From Algiphilus sp. (GTDB lineage: Bacteria > Pseudomonadota > Gammaproteobacteria > Nevskiales > Nevskiaceae): 64,000 nt of DNA. The notes beneath the pieces were generated by a model that saw nothing but the letters and a program-made list of their open reading frames with translations, did not search any database and was not told where the DNA came from. The stretch covers positions 1-64,000 of the forward strand of contig NZ_JAGLEJ010000001.1 of NCBI RefSeq assembly GCF_023145115.1, read 5' to 3'. The stretch's first letter is position 1. Each line of letters opens with the position of its first letter. Made by a program: the position numbers and the translations under genes. Below, piece after piece: positions 54,166 through 62,746 of the stretch.

Positions 54166-54774
54166 TCAGTTGCCGGCGTTGTAGATCGGGCCGCCGCCGT
54201 CGGCGTAGCGCAGCAGCAGATCGGCCGCTTCGTCCCGGCAGACCTCGCGCGTCACGGCGATGCCGCGGTCAGCGAGCAACCGTGGCCACGCCTCCGGCTT
54301 GTCGCCCTCGTCGAAACCCGCCGCGCGCGCATCACCGTCGGTGGCGCCGCAGACCACGCTGCGAACGCCCGACCAGGGGATGGCCCCGAGACACATCGCG
54401 CAGGGCTCGGTGCTGGTCACGAGCTCGCAGCGCCGACCATCGGCCCCCAGGTCGAAGCACTCCACCGCCTGCTGGGCACGACTGATCGCGACGATCTCGG
54501 CGTGCGCGCTGGAACAGTGGGTCGGAACGACGAGGTTCACGCCGCATCCGAGCAGGGCCCCGGTCTCCAGATCGAACACCGCGGCAGCGAAGGGGCCGCC
54601 GCTGGCGTGCGCGATATTGCCTGCCACGAGGTCGAGCACGAAGCGCATGCGGGCCGCCCGGTCGACGGCGACCGTATCGGGCACCGCGGATTCGGCCAGC
54701 CAGGCCGGCAGAGGCCACAGTACCGCTTCGCTTGGCGGGGAATCGGAGGACAACGCGGACTCTCGGGGCGGCAT
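54166..54774 (-). CDS. Nucleoside/guanine deaminase-like protein (CDA superfamily)
   Basis: 202-aa zinc deaminase. Zinc motifs HAEIVAIS and TEPCAMCLGAIPWSG are intact. The region DARAAGFDEGDKP and the C-terminal YADGGGPIYN match guanine-deaminase-like members rather than tRNA TadA. Guanine deaminase makes xanthine, the direct substrate of XdhAB. No signal peptide, so cytoplasmic. The ATG downstream of the operator is preferred over one within it. Cytosine or ammeline-type aminoheterocycle deamination remains possible. Confidence 0.78.
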   Translation of the reverse strand: MPPRESALSSDSPPSEAVLWPLPAWLAESAVPDTVAVDRAARMRFVLDLVAGNIAHASGGPFAAAVFDLETGALLGCGVNLVVPTHCSSAHAEIVAISRAQQAVECFDLGADGRRCELVTSTEPCAMCLGAIPWSGVRSVVCGATDGDARAAGFDEGDKPEAWPRLLADRGIAVTREVCRDEAADLLLRYADGGGPIYNAGN

Positions 54775-54789
54775 GATCGAGGCACACGC

Positions 54790-54812
54790 CTCGTACACAT
54801 CATTGCATACAT
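54790..54812 (-). promoter_or_regulatory. Island operator copy 10 (guanine deaminase-like gene)
   Basis: TCGTACACA, TCA, TTGCATACA, ending about 16 nt from the annotated start. Right-most copy; it marks the right edge of the regulon. Confidence 0.65.
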
Positions 54813-54842
54813 TCGGCGGAATGTCTGCCGGCCGGCCTCCGC

Positions 54843-55517
54843 TCAGTCGCGGTCGCGCTGTTCGCGGATGGCGGCCAGGCGCGCGGGGGTGCCGATATCG
54901 GACCAGGTGCCGGTGTGCAGTCGCGCCGAGACACGGCCGGCCGCGATGGCGGCGCGCAGGAGCGGCCCCAGCGGAAAGGGCTCTGCCGTTCGGTCGGTGA
55001 AGAGCGCCGGGTGCAGACAGCTCACGCCGCTGTAGGTAAGGCGTGTGGGCGTGGCATCCGATGCGCGATCACCGGCGATGCCGAAATCGCCGTCGGGATG
55101 ATGCGGTGGATTGGGTACGAGGACGATGTACGCATGATCGCCGCCGGACGGCGCATGATCCCGTACGTCGACATAGTCGATGTCGCTCCAGACATCGCCG
55201 TTGGCCAGCAGGAACGGGCCGTCGCCGAGCAGCGGCAGCGCGTTGCGGATGCCGCCGCCGGTATCGAGCGCCGGCCAGCCCTCGTGCGACCAGGCGATGC
55301 GCACGCCCCACGCGCCGCCATCGCCGAGCGCGCGCGGAAGCTGCTCGCCGAGCCAGCCGGTGTTGACCACCACGTCCTCGATCCCGGCCGCGGCGAGCTT
55401 GCGCAGATGGTGGGCGATGAGCGGCTCGCCACCCACCTGCAGCAGCGGCTTGGGGCTGCGGTCGGTCTCCGGCCGCAGGCGGGCGCCCCGCCCCGCCGCG
55501 AGGATCATGGCCTTCAT
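54843..55517 (-). CDS. murU: N-acetylmuramate alpha-1-phosphate uridylyltransferase MurU
   Basis: 224-aa sugar-nucleotide transferase: MILAAGRGARLRP start loop, PKPLLQVGGEPLI, ANGDVWSDIDY metal site and WSDIGTPARL near the end. In the cell-wall recycling bypass it makes UDP-MurNAc from MurNAc-1-phosphate. Adjacent amgK (ATGA overlap) supplies that phosphate, and the pair next to lptD is a normal gammaproteobacterial arrangement. Confidence 0.9.
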   Translation of the reverse strand: MKAMILAAGRGARLRPETDRSPKPLLQVGGEPLIAHHLRKLAAAGIEDVVVNTGWLGEQLPRALGDGGAWGVRIAWSHEGWPALDTGGGIRNALPLLGDGPFLLANGDVWSDIDYVDVRDHAPSGGDHAYIVLVPNPPHHPDGDFGIAGDRASDATPTRLTYSGVSCLHPALFTDRTAEPFPLGPLLRAAIAAGRVSARLHTGTWSDIGTPARLAAIREQRDRD

Positions 55518-56536
55518 GCGCGCGACAGTACGTGGCGCTCGAAGATGGCGCGCAGCGGCGCCAGCTCCGGGTAGCGCGGAACCACCTGCATGACGTAGTC
55601 GATGAAGCGCGGCGTGTCGGCGAGATAGCGCGGCTTGCCGTCGCGCAGCGTGAGACGGGCGAAGATGCCCAGCACCTTGAGGTGGCGCTGCAGCCCCATC
55701 CAGTCGCAATCGGCGAGGAAGTCGCCGCGCGCGGCCGGCACCGGCAGACCGGCGGCGCACGCGCGCTCGTGCAGCTGGCCGAGACCGTCGGCGACCAGCC
55801 CGGGCGGCCACGAGACAAAGGCATCGCGGTACAGCGATACCGCGTCGTAGCTCACCGGACCGATCACCGCGTCCTGGAAGTCGATGATGCCGGGCGCATC
55901 GGCGCCGTCCATGAGATTGCGCGGCATGTAGTCGCGGTGCACATAGACACGGCCCTGGGCAAGCGCGCGATCGGCGAGCAGATCCTCGACCGCGTTCAGT
56001 GCCGCTCGCTCGTCGTCCGTCAGGATCACGCCGAGGTGGCGGCCCAGGAACCACTCCGCGAACAGCCCGGTCTCGCGCAGCAGCAGCGCGCGGTCGTACT
56101 CGGGCAGCGTGCCGGGACGGGTGGCGCCCTGCCAGCGGATCAGCGCCTCGCCGGCACGTCCGAAGTAGTCGGCGGCATTGTCCTCGTTCATTGCCTGCAG
56201 ATAGGTGCGCGTGCCGAGGTCGCTGATCAGCAGGAAGCCGCGGTCGAGGTCGGCGGCGTGGATCTCGGGCACACGCAGCCCGGCATCGCGCATCAGGCCG
56301 GCCACGTGCACGAAGGCATCGTTGTCCTCGTGCTCGGGCGGCGCATCCATGACGATCCAGGTGCCGGACGCACTGCTGATCCGGAAGTAGCGCCGGAAAC
56401 TGGCATCGGCCGACGCCACCGCGGTCGCGAAGGGACCGCCCCCGGCGCACGACACCGCCCACCGCACGGCGTCGCGCGCGCGCGCGTCGGGAAGCGATGC
56501 AGTGGGGTCGGCGGGATCGCTGCTCATGCTGCTCAT
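55514..56536 (-). CDS. amgK: Anomeric N-acetylmuramate/N-acetylglucosamine kinase AmgK
   Basis: 340-aa aminoglycoside-phosphotransferase-like kinase: SFRRYFRI, catalytic VYVHRDYMPRNLM and metal-binding IIDFQDAVIGP. Phosphorylates MurNAc at C1 for MurU. Two in-frame ATGs three codons apart; the upstream one is annotated. Divergent from lptD over a 152-nt gap. Confidence 0.9.
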   Translation of the reverse strand: MSSMSSDPADPTASLPDARARDAVRWAVSCAGGGPFATAVASADASFRRYFRISSASGTWIVMDAPPEHEDNDAFVHVAGLMRDAGLRVPEIHAADLDRGFLLISDLGTRTYLQAMNEDNAADYFGRAGEALIRWQGATRPGTLPEYDRALLLRETGLFAEWFLGRHLGVILTDDERAALNAVEDLLADRALAQGRVYVHRDYMPRNLMDGADAPGIIDFQDAVIGPVSYDAVSLYRDAFVSWPPGLVADGLGQLHERACAAGLPVPAARGDFLADCDWMGLQRHLKVLGIFARLTLRDGKPRYLADTPRFIDYVMQVVPRYPELAPLRAIFERHVLSRA

Positions 56537-56688
56537 GGCCGCGCAAGCCTATGGCGATGCGGACGGTCGCGCAAACCGCCCGCGGCGGGCGCCCGCCCCG
56601 CGCGCCGGAGGCGGCGGCGAAATTGCGCGCCCGCGGCGTCGCCGCCATACTCGCGTGCTCGCCAATGCTTGCCACACGAAGGGGTTCC

Positions 56689-58848
56689 ATGCTCGGGGTG
56701 CGACGCGCGGCACTCGCAGCCCTGTGCCTCGCCTGCTGCACGACACGGGCGCTCGCCGCCGGCGGACAGTGCACCCAGCCGCTGCCGCCCGATGCGCCCG
56801 CGCTCGACGACACCGGCAACGGCATCCAGCTCGATGCCGACCGCGCCGATCTCGTCCGGGACGGGCTCTCCACGCTCTCCGGCGGTGTCAGCGTCAGCGA
56901 CGGCCAGCGTGCCTTCTCAGCCGAGGAGCTGCGCTTCGACAGCAGCCGCAGCCTGGTCGACATCGATACCCGCAGCCAGTACCGCGAACGCAGCCTCTAC
57001 GTCGCGAGCGAGCGCATGCGCTTCGACATCGGCGCCGGCAGCGGGCGCTTCGAGGACAGCCGCATCATCCTGCAGGAGATCCGCGCGCGCGCCGGCGCCG
57101 AGGTGATGACCCTGTCGGAATCGGGCACCGCCGAGCTCACCGGCGTGCGGTACACGACCTGTGGCCCCGACAGCGAGGCGTGGGCCCTGCACGCCTCGGA
57201 GATCGCGCTCGATCGCGCGTCGGGCCTCGGCACCGCGCGCAACGCGCGCCTGCACGTGCTGGGCGTGCCGGTGCTCTATGTGCCGTGGCTGCAGTTCCCG
57301 CTCGACGACCAGCGCCGTACCGGCCTGCTCTACCCGCGCATCGGCACGTCGTCGCGCAACGGCTTCGATCTGACCTGGCCGGTCTACGTCAATCTCGCGC
57401 CCAACTACGATCTGCGGATCGATCCGCGCTGGCTGTCGCGACGCGGCCTGCAGATGGGCAGCACCTTCCGCTACCTGGGCGAATCGCAGGAGGGCTCGCT
57501 GCGCTACGAGTACCTCGCCAACGACCAGCGTGTCGACGATGACCGCGCCTTCGGCGAGCTCTCCCATCGCGCCCTGCTCAACGACCGCCTGTCGGTGGCC
57601 ACCGATTACGCCGAGGTCAGCGACACCGCGTACTTCGACGATCTCGGCTCGGATTTCGACCGCAGCGCGCTGACCTTCCTGCCGCGCCAGCTGCGCATGG
57701 CGTACACCGCGCCGTCGGCCTACACCGCATCGTTGCGGGTGTCGAGCTACCAGGTGCTCGACCCGTCGCTGCTCACCACCGAGCGCCCCTATCGCCGACT
57801 CCCGCAGCTGCGCGTGGAAGCGGTCACGCCGGGCAGCCTGTTCTACACGCGCGCGGGCCTGAGCAGCGAGTACGTGGCGTTCGACGGCGACAACGTGGTC
57901 GAGGGCCAGCGCTTCCACCTGAACCCCTACATCCGCAGCAACATCGACCGCAACGGCTGGTTCGCCAGCGCGCGCGCCGACTGGCAGTACACCGGCTACG
58001 ATCTCAGCGAGCAGGCCGCCGGCCAGCCCTCGGACCCGTCGCGATCGCTGCCGAGCTTCAGCGCCGAGGGCGGACTGCGCTTCGAACGGCTGACCGACGG
58101 CGGCAACCTGCAGACCCTGGAGCCGCGCGCGCTCTACCTGTACACGCCCTTCCGGGCGCAGGACGACATCCCCATCTTCGACAGCGGCGAGCCGGACTTC
58201 GGCATCGTGCAGCTGTTCTCGCGCAACCGCTACACCGGCCTGGACCGCATCGCCGACGCCAACCACGTCGCGGGCGCGCTCACCAGCCGCCTGCTCGACA
58301 GTGACACCGGGGCGGTGCGCTGGAGTGCCACGGTCGGCCAGCTGCTGCGCTTCGACCGGTCGCGGGTGGCGCTCGACGGCGCCGGCACCGCGGGCAGCGG
58401 CGTCACCGACTTCATCGCCAGCTTTGACTACAACCTGTCGCGGCGGGTGACCGCCAGCGTATCGTCCCTCTGGTCACCGGACGACGAACGCTTCAACCGG
58501 ACGCTGACGCGCATCGCCTATCGCGACGGGCAGCGACAGGCCAGCGTCGGCTACCGCTACCGCCGCGACCAGCTCGAGCAGACCGACATCGCCGCCGGCT
58601 GGCCCTTGGGCGGCGGCTTCTCGGCCATCGGCCGCTGGCGCCGCTCGCTGCGCGCGCATCAGACGCTGGAGGCACTGGCCGGCGTGGCCTACGAGAGCTG
58701 CTGCTGGATCGGGCGGCTCACCTACCGGCGCTACATCGCCTCCACCGACGGCGAGTACGAGTCGGGCGTGATGCTGCAGTTCGAACTGCGCGGACTCGGC
58801 GGTCTCGGAGGCAGCGGCTCGCGGTCCCTGCTCGAACGGGGGTACTAG
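56689..58848 (+). CDS. lptD: LPS-assembly protein LptD
   Basis: 719-aa outer-membrane translocon that inserts lipopolysaccharide. Signal peptide (about 1-24), N-terminal jellyroll (GNGIQLDADRADL, TLSGGVSVSDG), then the barrel with PVLYVPWLQFPLDDQRRTGLLYP. Cysteines for the interdomain disulfides are visible: one near residue 27 (GGQC), one in TTCGPDS, and a pair in ESCCWIG. GAAGGGG precedes the ATG. Followed by surA as usual. Confidence 0.94.
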   Translation: MLGVRRAALAALCLACCTTRALAAGGQCTQPLPPDAPALDDTGNGIQLDADRADLVRDGLSTLSGGVSVSDGQRAFSAEELRFDSSRSLVDIDTRSQYRERSLYVASERMRFDIGAGSGRFEDSRIILQEIRARAGAEVMTLSESGTAELTGVRYTTCGPDSEAWALHASEIALDRASGLGTARNARLHVLGVPVLYVPWLQFPLDDQRRTGLLYPRIGTSSRNGFDLTWPVYVNLAPNYDLRIDPRWLSRRGLQMGSTFRYLGESQEGSLRYEYLANDQRVDDDRAFGELSHRALLNDRLSVATDYAEVSDTAYFDDLGSDFDRSALTFLPRQLRMAYTAPSAYTASLRVSSYQVLDPSLLTTERPYRRLPQLRVEAVTPGSLFYTRAGLSSEYVAFDGDNVVEGQRFHLNPYIRSNIDRNGWFASARADWQYTGYDLSEQAAGQPSDPSRSLPSFSAEGGLRFERLTDGGNLQTLEPRALYLYTPFRAQDDIPIFDSGEPDFGIVQLFSRNRYTGLDRIADANHVAGALTSRLLDSDTGAVRWSATVGQLLRFDRSRVALDGAGTAGSGVTDFIASFDYNLSRRVTASVSSLWSPDDERFNRTLTRIAYRDGQRQASVGYRYRRDQLEQTDIAAGWPLGGGFSAIGRWRRSLRAHQTLEALAGVAYESCCWIGRLTYRRYIASTDGEYESGVMLQFELRGLGGLGGSGSRSLLERGY

Positions 58849-58945
58849 CCGCCCCGGCCGGAGCGGTCGCGGCGGACATCGCCGGCACGCCGGAACGGCG
58901 CCCGCCGTGCTACTGTCTCCCGTTCTCCCGCAACCCGCTACCGCC

Positions 58946-60229
58946 ATGCTGCAACGCCTGTTATTCGCCGTCGCCGCGCTGGCGTGCACCGGCAGCGTCG
59001 CCGCCGTCACGCCCATCGACCGCATCCTCGTCGTCGTCAACGACGGTGTCATCCTGCACAGCGAATACGAAGCGGCGCTCGACAACGCCGAGCAGCAGCT
59101 GAGGCAGCGCGGCGTGGACAACGTGCCGCGCAACCAGCTCCGCGACCAGGTTCTCGAGCGCCTCGTCCTCATGCGCATCCAGACCCAGCGCGCCCGCGAT
59201 GCCGGGATCCGCGTCGACGACCGCGAGCTCAATGACGTCATCACCAACATCGCCCAGCGCAACGGCATGTCGCAGGCCGAGTTCGCGCGGCAGGTCCGGC
59301 GCGAGGGCCGCGACTATCTCGCCGTGCGCGAGCAGATCCGCAACGAGATCGTCACTCAGCGCCTGCGCACGCGCGAGCTCCAGTCGCGCGTCAGCGTCAG
59401 CGAGGAGGACGTCGATGCCTATCTGGCGCAGGAGAAGAACGTCGGCAATACCGAGGTCGATCTCTCGCACATCCTGATCGCGGTGGGCGACGGCGCCAGC
59501 CCGGACGAGCGCGCGGAAGCCCGCTCGCGCGCCGAGGAACTGCAGCGCGAGCTCGAAGCCGGCGCCGACTTCGCCTCGCTCGCCGCCACCCATTCCGACG
59601 GCCAGCAGGCGCTGGAAGGCGGCGATCTCGGCTGGCGGCGTCTGGCCGACCTGCCGCCCACCTTCGCCAGGGCGGTCGGCGATCTCGAAGCGGGCGCCAT
59701 GGCGCCGGTGATCGAGGCCACCGGCGGCTACCACATCCTGCGCGTGGACGGACGCCGCGGCAGCACCGACCGCCAGATGGTCACCGAGACGCGCGCCCGT
59801 CACATCCTGATCGAGCCGGACAAGCTGACCACCGACGAGCAGGCCCGCACTCGCGCCTTCGATCTCGCCGAGCAGCTCGAGAACGGCGCCGACTTCGGCG
59901 AGCTGGCCCGCGAGCATTCCGACGACCCCGGCTCCAGCAATGCCGGCGGCGATCTCGGCTGGCAGCCGCCCGGCCAGATGGTCGAGGCCTTCCAGCAGCA
60001 GGTGGACCAGCTCGAGCCCGGCGAGCGCTCGCGCCCGTTCCGCAGCCAGTACGGCTGGCACATCGTCGAGGTCCTGGACCGCCGCGAGCGCGATGCCACC
60101 GACGAGCTGCGCCGCCAGCGGGCGCGTCAGGTCATCGGCGAGCGCCGCATGCAGGAGGAATACGAGATCTGGCTCCGCCGCCTGCGCGACGAGGCCTACA
60201 TCGAGTACCGCCTGAGTGAGGACGCCTGA
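58946..60229 (+). CDS. surA: Periplasmic chaperone/peptidyl-prolyl isomerase SurA
   Basis: 427-aa chaperone for outer-membrane proteins such as LptD. Signal peptide (1-21), N-terminal SurA domain (IDRILVVVNDGVIL), and two parvulin domains beginning at VDLSHILIAV and TRARHILIEP. A C-terminal helix follows. The stop codon TGA lies within the 5-bp target-site duplication of the inserted MITE, so the reading frame ends exactly at the insertion point. Confidence 0.95.
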   Translation: MLQRLLFAVAALACTGSVAAVTPIDRILVVVNDGVILHSEYEAALDNAEQQLRQRGVDNVPRNQLRDQVLERLVLMRIQTQRARDAGIRVDDRELNDVITNIAQRNGMSQAEFARQVRREGRDYLAVREQIRNEIVTQRLRTRELQSRVSVSEEDVDAYLAQEKNVGNTEVDLSHILIAVGDGASPDERAEARSRAEELQRELEAGADFASLAATHSDGQQALEGGDLGWRRLADLPPTFARAVGDLEAGAMAPVIEATGGYHILRVDGRRGSTDRQMVTETRARHILIEPDKLTTDEQARTRAFDLAEQLENGADFGELAREHSDDPGSSNAGGDLGWQPPGQMVEAFQQQVDQLEPGERSRPFRSQYGWHIVEVLDRRERDATDELRRQRARQVIGERRMQEEYEIWLRRLRDEAYIEYRLSEDA

Positions 60230-60230
60230 G

Positions 60231-60371
60231 AGGGTGTAGACCAAACGTAGCGAGCGAAGGCAGGTGGGCCGCCGCCGGAGCGCAGAAAGCGCAGTGTATA
60301 AGCCGATACATGAGCATTTTGAGCACCGCCGGCGGCCCAGATGCCGAGCGCAGTAGTATTGTCTACACCCT
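60231..60371. mobile_element. 141-bp MITE between surA and pdxA
   Basis: Perfect 11-bp terminal inverted repeats AGGGTGTAGAC/GTCTACACCCT, extending imperfectly to about 45 bp (both ends lead to a GGGCCGCC block). The element is flanked by a direct 5-bp duplication CTGAG (60226-60230 and 60372-60376), the footprint of transposition. The centre has a hairpin TGTAT/ATACA. It has no coding capacity, so it must have been moved in trans by an unseen transposase. Confidence 0.85.
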
Positions 60372-61387
60372 CTGAGACCGCGACACCGGTCCTCGTCGTG
60401 ACCCCCGGCGAGCCGGCGGGTATCGGCCCCGATCTGGTCGTCGCATGCGCGCAGGATCCGGCGCTGGCCGCCGCCATGGTGGTGGTCAGCGACCCTGCGC
60501 TGCTGCGCGAGCGCGCTGAGCGCCTGGGCCTGACGCTGCGACAGCGCGCCTGCACGCCGGGCGAACGGCCGCCGGCGAGCGAGGACGGGTCGCTCCGCGT
60601 CTGGCCGGTGCCCCTGGAAGCGCCGGTAACGCCCGGAGCCACCGACACGGCCAACGCCGCGCACGTGCTGGCGACGCTCGATCTGGCGTCGGACGCCTGC
60701 CGCGACGGCCATGCCGATGCCATGGTCACCGGCCCGGTACAGAAGTCGGTGATCCTGGAGGCCGGTCACGACTTCAGCGGCCATACCGAATACCTCGCGG
60801 CACGCACCGGCGCGGCGCTGCCGGTCATGATGCTGGTGGCCCCCGGGGCCCGGCCGGCGCCGCTGCGGGTGGCGCTGGTCACCACCCATCTGCCGCTGCG
60901 CGCGGTACCGGACGCCATTACCCGCGACCGCGTGGAAGCCACGCTGGCTGTCCTGGATGCCGCGCTGCGCCGGGACTTCGGCATGCCACGCCCGCGTATC
61001 GCGGTCACCGGCCTGAATCCGCACGCCGGCGAGGCCGGGCATCTCGGCGACGAGGAGGCGCGCGTCATCGCGCCCGCCATCGCGGCCGCGCAGCGCGACG
61101 GCATTGCCGTGCACGGCCCGCTTCCGGCCGACACGCTGTTCACGCCCCGCCATCTCGCCGACTGCGATGCGGTCCTGGCGATGTACCACGATCAGGGACT
61201 GGCCGTGCTCAAGTACGCCGGCTTCGGGACCGCCGTCAACATCACGCTCGGGCTTCCCATCGTGCGGGTCTCGGTGGATCACGGCACGGCGCTGGACCTC
61301 GCCGGCAGCGGTCATGCCGATGCCGGCAGCTTCCGCGCCGCACTGCGGGAGGCGGCCGCGATCAGCGCCACGCGCATCGCGGCATGA
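60341..61387 (+). CDS. pdxA: 4-hydroxythreonine-4-phosphate dehydrogenase PdxA
   Basis: 348-aa enzyme of pyridoxal phosphate synthesis. VVTPGEPAGIGPDL at the start, GHTEYLA, TTHLPLRAVPDAI and HDQGLAVLKYAGF are family blocks with the metal His residues. The annotated ATG lies inside the MITE, which therefore seems to supply the start codon and about eleven residues (MPSAVVLSTPS). An internal GTG just before TPGEPAG would give too short an N-terminus. The original start was probably destroyed or displaced by the insertion. Stop overlaps rsmA (ATGA). Confidence 0.92.
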   Translation: MPSAVVLSTPSETATPVLVVTPGEPAGIGPDLVVACAQDPALAAAMVVVSDPALLRERAERLGLTLRQRACTPGERPPASEDGSLRVWPVPLEAPVTPGATDTANAAHVLATLDLASDACRDGHADAMVTGPVQKSVILEAGHDFSGHTEYLAARTGAALPVMMLVAPGARPAPLRVALVTTHLPLRAVPDAITRDRVEATLAVLDAALRRDFGMPRPRIAVTGLNPHAGEAGHLGDEEARVIAPAIAAAQRDGIAVHGPLPADTLFTPRHLADCDAVLAMYHDQGLAVLKYAGFGTAVNITLGLPIVRVSVDHGTALDLAGSGHADAGSFRAALREAAAISATRIAA

Positions 61388-62184
61388 CGCGCCCCGACAC
61401 CGCGGAGGCACCGCGCGCGGACAAGCGCTTCGGCCAGAACTTCCTGCACGACCGGCGCGTCATCGACCGCATCGTCGCCGCGATCGCGCCGCGACCGGAC
61501 GACTGCATCGTCGAGATCGGTCCCGGCGAGGGCGCGCTCACCGCCCCGTTGCTCGACGCCGGGGCGCGCCTCACCGCGCTCGAGCTCGACACCCGCATGC
61601 TGCCCGGGCTCGAGCGGCGCTTCGGCGACAGCGCCAACGCGCGCATCCTGCACGCCGACGCGCTGGCGACCGATCTGGCGACGCTGTATCCGGATGCCGG
61701 CACCATCCGCCTGGTGGGCAACCTGCCCTACAACATCTCGACGCCGCTGCTGTTCCACGTGCTGCGCTTCGCCGGCATCGTCACCGACATGCACTTCATG
61801 CTGCAGCGCGAGGTGGTCGCACGCATGTGCGCGGCGCCCGGCGGCAAGGAGTACGGCCGGCTCACCGTGGCGCTCGCCGCGCAGGCCCGCGTGGAAGCGC
61901 TGTTCGATGTGGCGCCCGGTGCCTTCCGTCCGGCGCCGAAGGTCACCTCCACGGTGGTGCGCCTGCGCCCGGCGATGCCGGAGGTCCCCCTGCAGGCCCC
62001 CGAGCGGCTCGACGCGCTGCTGCGCGCGGCCTTCGCCAAGCGCCGCAAGACGCTGTCCAATGCGCTGGCCGGGGTCTGCACCGCCGCGGAACTGGAGACC
62101 TGCGGCATCGACCCGCGGGCGCGCGCGGAAACCGTCCCGGTGACCGACTGGATCCGGCTGGCGAACCACCTCGCGCGGGGCTGA
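61384..62184 (+). CDS. rsmA: 16S rRNA (A1518/A1519) dimethyltransferase RsmA (KsgA)
   Basis: 266-aa SAM-dependent methyltransferase: KRFGQNFLHD, VEIGPGEGALT, LELDTRM and the catalytic NLPYNIS. Dimethylates two adjacent adenines in helix 45 of 16S rRNA. Normally followed by apaG-apaH, which are absent here. Confidence 0.95.
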   Translation: MTRPDTAEAPRADKRFGQNFLHDRRVIDRIVAAIAPRPDDCIVEIGPGEGALTAPLLDAGARLTALELDTRMLPGLERRFGDSANARILHADALATDLATLYPDAGTIRLVGNLPYNISTPLLFHVLRFAGIVTDMHFMLQREVVARMCAAPGGKEYGRLTVALAAQARVEALFDVAPGAFRPAPKVTSTVVRLRPAMPEVPLQAPERLDALLRAAFAKRRKTLSNALAGVCTAAELETCGIDPRARAETVPVTDWIRLANHLARG

Positions 62185-62258
62185 GCCGCCCGGCCACTTG
62201 GCGGCGACCGCCCGCTGGGGCACCATCGCGGGACTACGGCAACGAGCGGATCGCGCCC

Positions 62259-62696
62259 ATGGAAGGTTACCGGCACATCCTGGCGGCAGTGGAAGCGCAG
62301 GAGGACGACGGCCCGCGCGTTCTGCACCATGCCTGGGGTCTGGCACAGCGCTTCGAGGCCCGGCTGTCGCTGGTGCACGTGGTCGAGTACCTGCCGGTCG
62401 ACCCGGCCGGCGACGCGCTGCTCGCCACACCGCTCGACCTCACCCACGAGCGCCGCGAACAGGCGCAGAAGACCCTCGATGGCTGGTGCACCGATGCCGG
62501 CATCACGGTCGCCGACACCTGGGTCACCGTGGGCAGCATCACCCAGGAGATCCTGCGGGCGCGCGGCGAATCGGGCGCCGACCTGATCGTCATCGGGCAC
62601 CGCTCGCGCCGCGGTCTGGCGGCGCTGTTCAGCTCGACCGACGACGGCGTGCTGCACCACGCCTGCTGCGACGTGCTGGCCATGCACCTCGACTAG
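62259..62696 (+). CDS. Universal stress protein (UspA family)
   Basis: 145-aa single Usp domain: YRHILAAVEA start, SLVHVVEYLP, and DLIVIGHRSRRGL close to the ATP-type GxxxxG motif, although the usual GSxGxxGL loop is changed. Role in stress adaptation is inferred from family only. Confidence 0.85.
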   Translation: MEGYRHILAAVEAQEDDGPRVLHHAWGLAQRFEARLSLVHVVEYLPVDPAGDALLATPLDLTHERREQAQKTLDGWCTDAGITVADTWVTVGSITQEILRARGESGADLIVIGHRSRRGLAALFSSTDDGVLHHACCDVLAMHLD

Positions 62697-62746
62697 AGAA
62701 GCCGCCGACCGCCGGTTTCGCGAATTGAAGGGGATTGCCGGGCCTT

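Noticed and set aside
54166..54774. Considered tRNA adenosine deaminase TadA
   Set aside because: The C-terminal GGGPIYN and GFDEGDKP segments fit guanine/nucleoside deaminases, and an island operator lies directly upstream.
11142..54812. Considered the TGTATACA repeats to be a dispersed REP or MITE family
   Set aside because: They are short, show no flanking duplication, occur once or twice per promoter region and never inside genes, and vary at the positions expected of an operator.
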